Assembly: GCA_034509755.1 (NCBI GenBank)
Contig: CM067557.1
Location: 42,714,001-42,778,000 of the forward strand
Reading direction: 5' to 3'
DNA: 64,000 nucleotides
Source of the DNA: Anisodus tanguticus
Taxonomy: Eukaryota; Streptophyta; Magnoliopsida; Solanales; Solanaceae
Part shown: piece after piece, positions 48,126-59,398 of the stretch
How the letters are laid out: every line of letters begins with the position of its first letter
How positions within the stretch are numbered: position 1 is the first letter of the stretch
Program-made: the position numbers and the translations under genes
The notes under the pieces: generated by a model
What the model was told of the DNA's origin: nothing
Seen by the model: the letters and a program-made list of their open reading frames with translations, nothing else
Databases searched by the model: none

Positions 48126-48392
48126 CAGAGGCGAATTCATAATTTCAAGACGTGTTTTAGGAATTAAATACACACAAAAAAAAGACATAAAAGTATAGCA
48201 AATTGGGTTTCATCCCACAACCTTAAGGAACTAAACCAAGTGCTTAACCAGTGCACTACTTAGTCTCATTTGAATATGGATTCCTTCCGTTAACATTAGA
48301 TATATTTTAAGACTTATACACATAATATAACTAGTTTAGTTGGGTGACCATGAGTTCACGTGACCTATTTTTTATACATAAATTCGCCCCTG
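48126..48392. mobile_element. hAT-type MITE with perfect 8-bp target duplication
   Basis: Ends CAGAGGCGAATTCAT and inverted CAGGGGCGAATTTAT, flanked by TGTATAGT at 48118-48125 and 48393-48400. The 8-bp duplication and CAG-type ends are hAT hallmarks. 267 bp, non-coding. It lies about 375 bp upstream of the eL21 start codon. Confidence 0.9.
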
Positions 48393-48606
48393 TGTATAGT
48401 ATTTGTATATTTAGAATAACATTACCTATAAACTCTGTACATATTTTGTAAATTAGATGGCTGAATGGTATTTAGCTATAATTTCCCCCTATATTTACTC
48501 ATTAAATAGGAATAAAATTTAAATAACGGCATAAAAAAGGGACATTTGCGTATATCAACCTGAAAGTTTTGAGGGAACCCCATTTCACACAGACCCAATC
48601 AGATGA

Positions 48607-48726
48607 AGCCCAATTAGTGAATTCATCGTCCAAACAAATAAAGCCCATAAAGAATCCAGACCAACCCATCCAAAGCCCTAAACCCTCTATATACATTCCA
48701 TCTCTTCAATTTACCTACTAGGGTTT
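48607..48726 (+). promoter_or_regulatory. Ribosomal-protein promoter: two site II motifs, two telo-boxes, TATA
   Basis: AGCCCA (site II, TGGGCT on the minus strand) occurs at 48607-48612 and 48642-48647. AAACCCT (telo-box) is at 48680-48686 and its inverse TAGGGTTT at 48719-48726. TATATA is at 48688-48693. Combined site II and telo-box elements are the known signature of plant ribosomal-protein and translation genes active in dividing cells. Confidence 0.75.
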
Positions 48727-48768
48727 CAGTTGTTCTCTACACCGCACACACAGTGACACAGTAGAAAA

Positions 48769-49005
48769 ATGCCGGCCGGACATGGATTGAGGTCACGTAC
48801 TAGAGATTCATTCTCACGTGCATTCAGAAAGAAAGGTACAATCCACCTTTCAACCTACCTTAGGATCTTCAAAATTGGTGACTATGTTGATATCAAAGTG
48901 AATGGTGCTGTTCATAAAGGAATGCCACATAAGTTCTATCATGGCCGTACTGGTCGTGTTTGGAACATTACCAAACGTGCCGTTGGTGTCGAAGTTAACA
49001 AACAG

Positions 49006-49050
<45 letters not shown>

Positions 49051-50826
49051 ATACTCTTTATCTTTTAATAATAGCATTTTTGGTCCCTCGTTTTATTGGA
49101 ATGTTCACTTTTGCTCCCTTTGCTTGTTAATTTTACAAATTTACCAGAAATATTAACTACTCAAACTCGTATTGCACACTTTTGCTCCCTCGTTTTATAT
49201 CTTGTATTGCTACTCCATATTTCTAAAAATAATCGAAATATACCATGTTTCCTACACATAGGTACCATAAATTAACATTTTAGTTATTTGAAGGTCAAAT
49301 GTGCTTAGCAAGATATTACAAGGGCCACAATTAGAATTTACCAATAATTGAGGGACTAAAAGTGCTATTATCCAATTTATAAAATTGTCGTACCTGATAT
49401 TTTCAGCAGGTTTTATGCTAAATTGAATGTTTTAGCTCGTTTACTCTTCAATTGAATTTTGATTTGTAGCTTAAAGTAGGCATTGAATGTTTGTATATGG
49501 AGATATGGTTTCCTTGTTGTATACTGTAACATATATGATTGATGGATTTGCATGTATATTTGTTATTTTGAAAGCTATTAGTACTGACGTTCCTTTTGGG
49601 CTAAGGGTCTATCGGAAACAACCTCTCTATCCTTCAAAGTTAAGATGTAAGGTCTGTGTACACCCCACTTGTGGGACTACACTGGTTATGTTGTTGTTGT
49701 TGTTATTAGTAATGGTTGGATATGGAATTTGGACAAAAAAGTTTGAAGTATGCATTTGTGAGCACAAATTAGAGTGATTCCTGCATATGCTTTTCTTTCT
49801 TAGAGGAATTAAATATAGAATTAAGAGCTTTCAGGGCCTTGAAGTGAAAGACATTTCTTTTTTCCAAGTAAAATCCATAAATGGAGCTGTGTAAAAGTGC
49901 ACATTAACCTAAAGCTGAGTTGTTTTTGTAGAATGCTACAAGGATAACAATTATTGAATTGCATTTTTTAATAGCTGAAGTAAGGTTTTCTGATTCATTC
50001 GTATTGAAGAAATTACATTTTCCCTTTTTAAATAGTCATAGAGTAAAAACATTTGAAATGAAATACTGAAGGAGAAGTCTATGAATTTCAAGAGTAAAAA
50101 GTTTCTTTGAAATGGAATAGTAAAGGAAAAGTTTATAAACTCATAGAGTAAAAGGTTCTTTGGAATGGAATAGTATAGAAGTTTATGAACTGGTAAAAAA
50201 GTTATCAATGAACAGATTAAATTATTAACATATACACGTTTCATTAGGTCTTGAAACATGAAGGCTTCGTATTTCCTACTTAATTGAGCTTTCAGTATGT
50301 TACTGAAATATTAAAAGACGTGCTAATGGTTCTTAGTTGAAATGATGAATATGCAGTGCATCTCTTTTCTAGCTTATTTGTCAGATATTCAATAGCTTGT
50401 TTCTTCTTTTCCTCCATGTAGCTTCAAGTTTATCTATATGTGAAAGTCTGATGGTGTTGAGAGTTGGTCTTGGATATTTGTTATCCTTATGACCTTGTTA
50501 TTTTGGTTCTCTTACACTAATGCACTGCGTGCCTATTTAACTTTTTTCTTGCTTGTTCTGTATCTCAGGTTCGTAACAAAATCTTAAAAAAGAGGATCCA
50601 TGTGAGGATTGAACATGTTCAGGCTTCCAGATGCACCGAAGAAGTCAGAGAGAGGATCAAGAGAAATGACCAGCTAAAGGCTGAGGCCAAAGCCAGAGGT
50701 GAGGTCGTCAGCACGAAAAGGCAACCCGCAGGACCCAAACCAGGATTCATGGTTGGAGGTGCTACGTTGGAGACGGTTACCCCCATTCCATATGATGTGG
50801 TCAATGATTTGAAGGGAGGCTATTGA
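48769..50826 (+). CDS. RPL21: Ribosomal protein eL21 (RPL21), two exons
   Basis: Exons 48769-49005 (79 codons) and 50569-50826 (85 codons plus stop) join in phase 0 to give 164 residues, the standard plant eL21 length. The N terminus MPAGHGLRSRTRDSF and the block HKFYHGRTGRVWN are diagnostic; the C-terminal part has QASRCTEEVRER and ends DLKGGY. It is a cytosolic 60S subunit component. The donor is CAG-gt and the acceptor TCTCAG. The 1563-bp intron opens with a (CT)n microsatellite and contains a SINE fragment. The reading frame is intact, and the promoter carries the motifs expected for constitutive, growth-linked expression. Confidence 0.97.
49009..49050 (+). repeat. (CT)n microsatellite at the start of the eL21 intron
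   Basis: An almost pure CT repeat, broken by one TT, starts 3 bp after the 5' splice site. It explains the low-complexity ORFs on both strands here. Confidence 0.93.
49595..49707 (+). mobile_element. SINE fragment (Solanaceae TS-like 3' part) in the eL21 intron
   Basis: AGGGTCTATCGGAAACAACC, then GTAAGGTCTGTGTACA, CCCCACTTGTGGGACTACAC and a (TTG)n tail ending at 49707. This is the familiar Solanaceae SINE 3' region; the tRNA-like 5' part is not recognisable. A related copy in the opposite orientation lies at about 58315-58435. Confidence 0.75.
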
Positions 50827-51922
50827 TTTTACTCTGTTCATGTACTTTTATGAAATTGAAAGACAGGATTAGTTTTTTGCTGTCACCTCAGACTCCGCAT
50901 TTTATTTCTAAATTTTGATTACAATATCAGTTGAGGCCTTCATTGAACTTGTTACTCCAAATGGAAGTCGGAATTATCTGTTACTGCTTGATTCTATACT
51001 GATTTATGAGTTTTCAGTTCTGCTTTTGAACTAATTTGAATTACATAAGCGTTGCCTTAGCTGTTCATTTGAAATGCTAATGAGGAGAATATAACCAAAT
51101 GTGTATGATTTTGCAGCCTGATTAAATGTCTCACGAAACCTTAAACTTCAGCAGCTAAGTTATGTGGAATCTTTTTAAGACGTGTATTTGTGTTAATTGG
51201 GTGTTGTCCCCTTTATTAAGGTGACAAACTCTATTTTCTTGCTCAAGTCGTGTTCCATCTCAAACATTGCTGACACTGTGTTAGCTTCATGTTAGCCACA
51301 AAGCAATCTCTTCGTAAGATTCACATCATTTGTGCTCCTCAAACACAATATTAATCAATGATCGTTCAATCTTGTTTAGGAGGACTCAACCTCGGGATTT
51401 CATCCAAGGCCTTTGACAATTTGAAAATGTCCAAGTTTCTTGACATAGGGAAATTATCAGTGTTCTAACGAAAGAAATACTAACATTTAAGCCGCTTCCT
51501 GTTGGTTATTATTTTCATAACTAGGACATTTAACTTCATTGATCAACTTACAATCTAGTTTGTGTACATTCTTTTTCCTTAGTTTCCATTTTGATATAAA
51601 TGGGTTGAAGAATTCTTGTAAAATAAAGAAGTGATACATTTGAATCATATAGATATAGGGCTCTCAACGTTCAAATTCATGAAAGGTAAAATTGCTGGTA
51701 TTCATGGCCAGTATCATATCACAAAAATCTCATACTTTATCAAGTCTTCTATCAGAAGCAGATTGGATTCAGAGTGCATAACCGTAATGCTTCTGCTACT
51801 ATTAGTACCATAAGAATATCCTTTCTTTGAGGATAGGAGAACATCAACCATGCATAATTTGGATCATAGACTTGTTAAGACTGCAAAGCATTAGTTCTGC
51901 TGATTTCAAAAGCAGACAAGGC
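50827..51922. other. 3' flanks of the convergent eL21 and PTI1-like genes
   Basis: Holds the presumed 3' UTRs of both genes. No further exon or complete repeat is recognisable. Confidence 0.5.
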
Positions 51923-54582
51923 CTATGTATTAGACTCAGGTCCTGCTGGTTTTGCATTTTGAAGTGGTTGCAGTGCCTTGACGACTATCGTCATATTTGG
52001 CCGAAAATCTGCCTCATATTGAACACAAAGTGCTGCAACAGCTGCCATCTGACAGAAAATATACACAAAAGCCATAAAATGTGACAACAGATAGAGGAAT
52101 ATAACATGAAGTAAAAGCTAGCAGAGAGTGCTACTATACTGTACTACATTGATATTGTGCAATTTTTTTATACCGCCAGGTTAAGATGACTTACATCAAC
52201 AGGTAACAGACCTAGAGTAAGCCTAATCATGTAATAACCGGTTAAAATATACTGATGGTGTCAAAAAAAACTACAGTGCTAGTATAAATAAGTTAAATCC
52301 TTTACAAAATACCACTAGCAAAGATCAGTAAAAAACCTTAGCAACTGCTTTTGCAGGATAGTCATTATTTAGCTTTGGATCAACACACTGCTTCACTTTG
52401 TCTTCACTCAATCTTGGAGTTGCCTGCAGAAAATTCAAGTATAAATCAGTAAACTGATGATATGAATAGAATTAACAAGAAATAGGTAAGAAAAGAACTT
52501 ACCCATGTGACAAGACTCTGTTGCCCTTTGGGCATTGTATGATCTACTGGCTTTCTTCCTGTCAGGAGTTCAAGAAGAACAACCCCGAAACTATAGACAT
52601 CGCTTTTCTGTGTTATCTGTCCTGTCATCGCATACCTGCGCAAATATACAGTCTTTATATTAATTATCTACGGCTTGTAGCAAGCGTTTTATATCATTAT
52701 CGTGGTTCTTGTCAATGCTAAATTTCTTTTTGTGTTAACATTTACTATAACGACGAGTAATTTTAGAACTTAGGATGCAGGGTTTACTCTGGAGCATGGT
52801 AACCAAATGTGCCCAAAACTCTAGTGGAATGCAGACGAGCTGCAGTGTCGGAAGACTGGTTTGTCAAGTTGAAATCAGCAATCTTTGCTGTAAAATCATC
52901 AAAGAGTAGTACATTGCTGGATCTAACATCACGGTGAACAATAGGTGGCTGAATTTTCTCGTGTAAATATTCGAGGCCTTTTGCTGCACCACAAGCAATT
53001 TTAACTCTCTGATTCCAAGTAAGAACTGGACCAGGCTCCGCGCCTTGGACACCTTTTCTACCTAAAACAAAAAAATCCAACAATCAACTAAATTGCTGCA
53101 ACTAATCTTGCATACATTTGACATCTTTTTGTATCAAATCCTTGAGGCCTTCACGTGTTAGTATTAGTGAAGCTCAGAATTCATAAAAGTAATTTATACA
53201 GTTTGATTTGACATACCGTGTAATACATCATGTAAAGATCCCATAGCTGCAAATTCATATATCAAGATCCGATTGTTTGCTTGTAGACAGTACCCCATAA
53301 GAGTCACAAAATGATCATGCTTAAGTCTTGAAACCATGGATAACTGCATAGGCAAACAAAACTCAAATTTCATGGACTGAACACCCTTCATCAGAAAACT
53401 ATACTACTAAATATCTAAAATTTGTACCGTGTATGGGTCAAACTTTACATCCTGTACATATATACAAAAATTTAACACCCTTATTGAAAATTCCGGCTTC
53501 ATCACTGGTCCTTGCCATAAATCAAGAGAGAAGTGTCATTGTTAGGAAATTCACCTGGGCTGTAAAGTCGGAATCTGGTTCTGCTGAAGAACTAGTATCC
53601 AACTTTTTGATCGCTGCTTGCTGGCCATCGCTTAATTTAGCAAAAAATACGCGTCCATAAGATCCCTCTCCGATCAAAGCTTTCTGACCAAAGTTACCAG
53701 TCAATTTATTTAGCTCATCCAAGGGCACAACCGGTATCTCGATTGGTAAAACTTTCTGAGGAGCTCCACCTCTTGCACCACCCCTTGGCTCTGCTCTATC
53801 GCTGACTACAATACCCAAAAAAGCTAGTTTTAATATACAAAATACAACTAGTTTTGCTTCTTTCATGAGTTAGCCAAATGTTACATAATAGAGCAAAATA
53901 GAGAGAGTTTGCAAATGAACTAAACATTATTAGGTCTTAGTTCCAACCTAAGATATGTGAAATGCATGATATCACAAAGTTCATGTAGGTAAGGAACAAA
54001 CTTGCATAAAAACAAAGGAAACTAACTTAAATACCCTCCCGCCAAAAAAATAGCCGAACAGATGTATAATATATGCAAAGTAGTGTATATTGGCTAGCGG
54101 TTATCAATATTTTTGGCCGAGCGACTAATTGTGCAACTTCCCCGCAAAAATAATGTGATGCTCTAACTTTCACTTTTTTTTTCAAAAGTAATGCTCTAGC
54201 TTAATATAAGCAGTTTGATCCCAAAATTATAAAGCTATAGCTAAGATGACTCTTTCAAGTATATGAAAAGAGAGGTAGGAGCGCAAAAAATACTTACCAG
54301 TATCCACTATCCGGTGTTTACAAACAATATGAGAATACATATAACTTAAACAAGGTTAAATGATTACAGTTTATATACAACACACATATAAAAGTGTATA
54401 TACATGACACATGTCTTTGTACTTATTGATTTGAAATAAACACCGAATACAAGTAAAATTTGTTTTCTAAGTAGGGGCGTACCACCACCGTAGGGATTGC
54501 CGGCTTTAGGAGGGGCTGTATTTTGATTAGATGGCGGACCACCGCTATAAACGTCCTCTTCTCCACCTCCACAACACGACAT
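51923..54582 (-). CDS. PTI1-like receptor-like cytoplasmic protein kinase, seven coding exons
   Basis: Coding exons (minus): 54582-54483, 53805-53555, 53343-53217, 53061-52788, 52635-52503, 52423-52337, 52048-51923; all splice sites are GT-AG and phases agree, giving 365 residues. MSCCGGGEEDVYSGG at the N terminus offers cysteines for S-acylation and membrane attachment. Kinase motifs: GEGSYGRVFFAKL (P-loop), AAIKKLD (ATP-binding Lys), HRDVRSSN (catalytic loop), GTFGYHAPEY (activation segment end), SDVYSFGVVLLELLTGRKP. The usual DFG reads DFN, as is typical of this subfamily. Homologues act downstream of receptor and OXI1-type kinases in defence and oxidative signalling. No disruption seen. 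Probable non-coding 5' exons lie at about 55350-55172 and 54699-54583. Confidence 0.96.
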
Positions 54583-55390
54583 TGTTGTTCAATTATGGAA
54601 GGCTCAATCTCTCTTCCAATGCTGCTTTTATCAATCAATCCATATAAATTCCAATGTGCACCTATGAAATTGTTTTTTATATGCTTCACAACAAATTCCC
54701 TAGGAAAAAATTAGAAGATATTAATTAAAATGCACTTTCAAACACGAAAAAAAAGAGATAAAGGAACAATAACTTATGAAGCAAAAACCAAGAACACACA
54801 AGGGACAATCATGAAAAAGAATTAAGCACTAGAAATTCAGAACTATGAAAATGAGAAGGACATTATTATTGTGCTTTATCACTTTGAACAAACATGTTTA
54901 TATTAGATGACTCTTGTGGAATTAACTCGCAACATGATGAGTGGCGGAGCCAGAAATTTAAACAAGGAGATTAAGGAAAAAAATCTTATATCAAAAGTAT
55001 TCAACAACTTATATATATACAAAAATAAATCGTTTTCACCCTATTTAGCTAGGTAGTACAATTTTCAATGAAGAATTGAACCCCATTGCACCCCTATGCC
55101 TCCGCTCTTGCACATGATTGCAGCTCAATGAACATAATATTATATTGCTAAATATGAGAGATGTTACGTACCAAAAATCTTAGGGAAAAGAAGAGCAATC
55201 TATAATGGAAAAGGGGGAAAACAGAAATTAAGGAGATTAAGGATTGAAAATCAGAGAATTAAGGGAGTGCTTCATGGCTGCATTTCTCTTTGATTTCTTG
55301 TTTTTGCTTTGCTAATTTTCTCTTCTTTTCTTTTTCTTTGTGCAAAAGAATGGATATTTTTTCTGTTTTAAACGGGAAAGTCCCATGGCT
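54583..55390 (-). promoter_or_regulatory. PTI1-like 5' UTR exons, leader intron and TATA region
   Basis: On the minus strand a TATA-like TTTAAATA lies at about 55400-55393, followed by pyrimidine-rich leader and a donor AAGATTTTTG-gtacgt (exon end about 55172). An acceptor TTTTTTCCTAG precedes 54699, 117 nt upstream of the ATG. The leader intron of about 470 bp contains the 173-bp MITE at 54939. Splice sites are predicted by eye only. Confidence 0.5.
54939..55111. mobile_element. Small MITE in the PTI1-like leader intron
   Basis: Starts GAGTGGCGGAGCC and ends TGCCTCCGCTCTTGC, short imperfect inverted ends, flanked by ACATGAT at 54932-54938 and 55112-55118. Similar text (GCACCCTCTGCCTCCGCCCC) ends a relative at about 58720. 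Confidence 0.75.
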
Positions 55391-55548
55391 ATTTAAACCG
55401 CTAAAACCAACTCATTTCTAAGTACTAATTAAATTATTAGTACGTGACTCCCTTCACTTTGCACGTCCGTGTATTTTCAATTATATGCACTTAACTTTTG
55501 CCCTTTGATTTTTTTTTTTCTAGTCAACTACAACAAATATTTATATAG

Positions 55549-55700
55549 CCATGTGACCAGGAGTTCACGGGATCAAGTCGTGGAAATAACCTCTTGTAAA
55601 AATATAGGGTAGGCTGCATACAGTAGACCCTTGTGGTCCGACCCTTCCCCGGATCTCACGCATGGTGGAAGCTTAGTTCACCGGGCTACCTTTTTACAAC
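55549..55700 (+). mobile_element. TS-family SINE
   Basis: B-box-like GTTCACGGGATCAAG region, then GGGTAGGCTGCATACAGTAG, CCCTTGTGGTCCGACCCTTC and CTTAGTTCACCGGGCTACC with a T-rich end. This body is that of the Solanaceae TS SINE. It lies upstream of the PTI1-like promoter. Confidence 0.8.
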
Positions 55701-55725
55701 AGATAAATATACACTCACTCAAATC

Positions 55726-55883
55726 TCTCTATGACTTCATTTGTCCATATATTTTTTTACTACTATGGTGAAATGCTAGTATAGAATATTAATTTAATAT
55801 AACATAAAATGATAATCCATTCCAAAGAAAACTTGACCGTTATAGTAAAATGTTATTATAAAAAATGACTGTTTAGAGAGGTC
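55726..55883. mobile_element. MITE related to the CTCTCTATAAC family
   Basis: Left CTCTCTATGACTTCATTTG is mirrored by AAAATGACTGTTTAGAGAGG at the right; the interior is AT-rich with TTATAGTAAAATG. Related to 17416-17558. Confidence 0.6.
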
Positions 55884-56432
55884 TGACTGCATATGCCACT
55901 CGGATTGAGGTATCACTAGTTACAAGACAACCAAGGCTCATAGTTTTTCTTTAAATTACATCAGGGGAGGGAAAAGGGCTAACCATTTCTTTCATTAAGA
56001 GAACTATTGTTTGATAATTTGATATTATAAGTTCTTGTAAATAACTCATTCCATATGCTTGCAAAATTATTGCTCAGAGAACTTTGCTGAAAAAATTAAC
56101 TTTTAGACAGAAATGCAAGGTCAGAATGAAGTTTTTTTAGTAATCACTTGAAGGAATTGATAATAATCACCCAAGCTGGATCAAGAAATAAGTCAACATT
56201 ATTTATTCAAATTAGTACATTATCTTTTACATTAGAGTGGAGTATGACTTCCAACTTACATGTTGATTGCGTAATGTGTTTGGTATCAAGGAAATATTTT
56301 CCTCGATACCAAACACACCGTTATCTTCATAAGTGATCCTGAGGCTGATGTATACAACATATCCAAAAAGGAAAACTATGATATACTCCAGAGCTTCTGA
56401 AAAGTCGACACTGTACAATTGCATAGGCACTG
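55884..56432. other. Gap between PTI1-like promoter and SINAT 3' end
   Basis: No gene recognised. A perfect short hairpin TGTTTGGTATCAAGGAAATA then TTTCCTCGATACCAAACACA lies at 56277-56318, probably a small foldback in the SINAT 3' flank. Confidence 0.5.
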
Positions 56433-59184
56433 CTAACTAGTCGAGTGCTCTTTCCATATACGACCTATGACCTTCAACGTAAGCTCTTCCCCATTCCCAC
56501 CAGAGAAGAAAATTGCTAAGCTTCTTGGAATAATGAGTCCATCTTGACATTCACGAACTTTTCTATGGCTGTCTCGGATACTCCTAGGAACACCTTGCCA
56601 TGTCAACTTACGGCCAAAACCACCAACTTCTAGACTATAGTTGAACATTTTGGCCTCATTGTTGTCGCCCATAAAACGTAAAAATGTCATGTAAACCGGT
56701 GTCATACCTAGTAAAAACGCCTCAAAGTGCAAGACGAATTGTTTCTCAAAACAGTCGAAAACCTGCATCGATTGAAATATGTCAATTGTGCAATTCGTGA
56801 GCCATAATATAAGAGATGTAAATCCGTCTGTCCAACAGATTTCTTGAGTGTCCGAGCTTGTTTATGGCACAAAAAAATTCCAAATTTTTTTCTAGTTCCT
56901 TAAAAGTGTGCTAAAAAATGAAAGGCATTTTTGGGTAGAACAAAATGAAAGTTCAGCTTCCATTTCCGAACTGCCTTTTATACAGCTTTTGGGAAACCCT
57001 CTCAAATCTCAACAACTAAGAGATCAATTCGAGGAACATGGAGACGAGTTTAAGCACTGAGCCTCCTGAAATTTAACGTTTATTTTTTTTAAACACGAAG
57101 ACAAACGTGTAAAGAATGGATCTTGGGCGTAACTCAACCCAAAAGCTAACTTGTAGGTTGAAGATTGTCCAAGTCCATATAAGGAGTCCATATTCTCATT
57201 CCATAGGACTCTTAACACTCCTCCGCACGTCCAGACCTTATTAACTGGAGCGTGGATAATATAATTTGGTGGTCCAACATCGGTGGACAAAGAATTTGAA
57301 TGGGTCTGGCTCTGATACCATGTAAAAAATGGATCTTGAGCCTTTCTCAACCCCAAAAGCTAGCTTGTAGGGTGAGTATTGTCCAAGTCCATATAAGGAG
57401 TTTATGTTACTATTCCATATCCGATGTGGGACTCTTAACAAAACGTTTAATAAAAAAATTGGGCAAAAAACAAAACACTCTGTTTGAGCCGGAATGCAAA
57501 ATACAAAATATCCCTTATCAAGTAACTAGCATTTTGTTCATCACTAAACAGAATTTTATGAGCAAAATTAGTTGTTAAAAGCAGCAAATGACTTACCGTG
57601 AGTATCCATATTGCATTCTCAACTTCTTGTGCATTCGATTTAACATATCGATGATTGAACGTGCACCCTCTATGCATATCAACTTTGTGATCCTCCTTGA
57701 GATGCAACATGAGTGCTGGAATATCCCCTTTTAATGAACATTCTGATCCAGCGTAAGGACAATGGTAAGGTCGAAATTTGCAACGTTGCTCGTGTTTGAG
57801 CTTTCGATAGTACGGTAATATTCTGTGACAGCCAAGATTTTGATGTTTGCAGGACAATTCTAGTGACTCTTTCTCCAAGGCTAAGCACCTTATATTTCCA
57901 AGTTCAACTTGGCATGTAGGGCAGCAATTATGTCCTCCAGTCTTGCAGTTGGTGCATAGTGTATGACCATTTGGACACTACATCGATTATGTAAACAGAT
58001 TATGAGATAAAAAGATTCAAATAAAGAATACAAGTGCTTAGTTAACAGCGATGTGACATAATTATATTTCTTGCAAATAAAGCTATTCATAGGTTTCTAG
58101 CAATTTGATGCACTACTTCATTTTAGGATGACCATATGATGACATAAAGAGTTTGAGCAACCGAGGGTGTGGCCTCGTGGTGAATGAAATAGGCGAAACC
58201 ATGGGAAACCAGAGTTAAAAAACTAGCAGCGACAAAAATTGCTAGGTGATTTTTTCAATTTTCCAATCTGCCTAAACTTGGTGGGTAGAGTTGCTCGATA
58301 CATGTGTGAGTGGCAGTGGCAACAACAATATATCCAGTGTAATCCAACGGAGTGGGGTTTGGGGAGGGTAGGATGTACGCAGACATTACATCTACCTTTG
58401 TGGGGCAAAGAGTTTGTTTCCGATAGATCATCGGCTCAAAAAGAATGTAGTCAATGCAAGATTGCAAGAAAAATTAATCAATAAAAATATGACAACAAAA
58501 TATCCAAATATAAAATAAATGGGTGATACACACATAGGAATAATGCTCTACGTGAGGATTCAACAACTTATGCGAAGCCAAGAATTCAAATAAGAGGATT
58601 AAAAGAAAATCGTATGCGAAGGGGATCCAACAACTTGTATATATGCAAAATATTCATTTTTGCCCTATTATAGAGTATGATATTTCAACGAAGGGGTTTT
58701 GCACCCTCTGCCTCCGCCCCTGGCTGGTGGGAGGTAACAAGCACTCTGGGTAACATTTAAGATGTGCGCAATCTGGCCCGAACACCACCACCGTTAAAAA
58801 GAATGACAATATAAAGAGTTTAATAGCTAGCTACGTTTTTCGGATCCTGTAAAATGTTATCACACCCGTGTCGGATCCTTCAAACATACATAGCATTTGG
58901 AGAACCCGACAATATATTTGAAGAGCACGAGCAACATAGGCAGTCAATTCCTATATGTGAACAACCATAGAAGGAGGAGAAACCTGGTAAAACGGAGGAT
59001 ACATGGACTTTTTGCAGACTGGGCACTCAAGCAACTCATGAACACCATGGATTGAAGACTTTTGAAGCTTTTCACCAATATGTGTTATACTTTTCTCTAG
59101 TTCTGTCTTTGTTGTGTCAAATCTTGTAAAATTTGGCCATGATTCTACAAGTTCCTTGCAACTAACACCACCTCCAGGAGCCAT
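56433..59184 (-). CDS. SINAT-type RING E3 ubiquitin ligase (seven in absentia family), three exons
   Basis: Exons (minus) 59184-58984, 57977-57597, 56762-56433 join in phase 0 to 303 residues, usual for plant SINATs. The RING spans the first intron: ECPVCKKSMYPPFYQ in exon 1 and CPNGHTLCTNC plus CCPTC in exon 2 supply the C3HC4 ligands. The SIAH-type zinc finger follows (CKHQNLGC, RCKFRPYHCPYAGSEC, then H and C ligands near HLKEDH), and exon 3 is the SINA substrate-binding domain ending IGRIWKEHSTS. Family members form dimers that ubiquitinate regulatory proteins in hormone, autophagy and defence pathways. No coding damage seen. Both introns are repeat-filled: a TRIM in intron 2, SINE and MITE debris in intron 1. 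A hAT element sits about 215 bp upstream of the ATG. Confidence 0.96.
57108..57440 (-). mobile_element. TRIM in SINAT intron 2, perfect 5-bp target duplication
   Basis: LTRs 57321-57440 (120 bp) and 57108-57217 (110 bp; the shorter one lacks about 10 bp of the CATCGGATATGG region). Primer-binding site TGGTATCAGAGCC is at 57320-57308 on the minus strand. AAACG flanks it at 57103-57107 and 57441-57445. Same family as 36381-36723, and in the same orientation as its host gene. Confidence 0.93.
58140..58800. mobile_element. Nested SINE cluster in SINAT intron 1
   Basis: A plus-strand tRNA-derived SINE starts about 58160 (GGTGTGGCCTCGTGG A-box region) and runs to about 58310; its 3' part resumes near 58727 (GGTGGGAGGTAACAAG, then AATCTGGCCCGAACACC). 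Between the halves lie a minus-oriented SINE fragment (about 58315-58435, ATCCAGTGTAATCCAACGGA with GGAGGGTAGGATG) and a MITE of the GCCTCCGCCCC type (about 58550-58725). Boundaries are approximate. Confidence 0.6.
58823..58941. mobile_element. Short repeat with GGATCC/GAACCC-type inverted text, in SINAT intron 1
   Basis: TTTTTCGGATCCTGTAAAAT and CCCGTGTCGGATCC at the left are answered by GGAGAACCCGACA and GAGCACGAGCAACATAGG at the right. Related degraded sequence lies at about 6930-7015. It ends about 45 bp from the first exon's donor site. Confidence 0.5.
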
Positions 59185-59351
59185 ATTTGTAAACTTAATT
59201 GATATACTTCTGTTTGCACAACTTAAATAACCAAGAATTAATACTGTAAGTGGCTGACTTGATTAGTCTAAGTCTCTGGTCTTTGTAGAAACACTTAAAG
59301 ACTAGAAAATCAAAGAGAGGAAACAACGTTAATATTACGCAAAGAAAGACC

Positions 59352-59358
59352 ATATATA
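59352..59358 (-). promoter_or_regulatory. Candidate TATA box of the SINAT gene
   Basis: TATATAT on the minus strand in CAGTATATATGG, about 170 bp upstream of the ATG. The hAT insertion point is only about 40 bp further upstream. Confidence 0.45.
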
Positions 59359-59398
59359 CTGGCAGAAGTCCAGATACTCAATTTGACTTAGTTTATAG

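Noticed and set aside
48850..49156. Ser/Leu- and Arg/Glu-rich ORFs overlapping eL21 exon 1
   Set aside because: They are shadows of the eL21 exon and of the (CT)n microsatellite in its intron.
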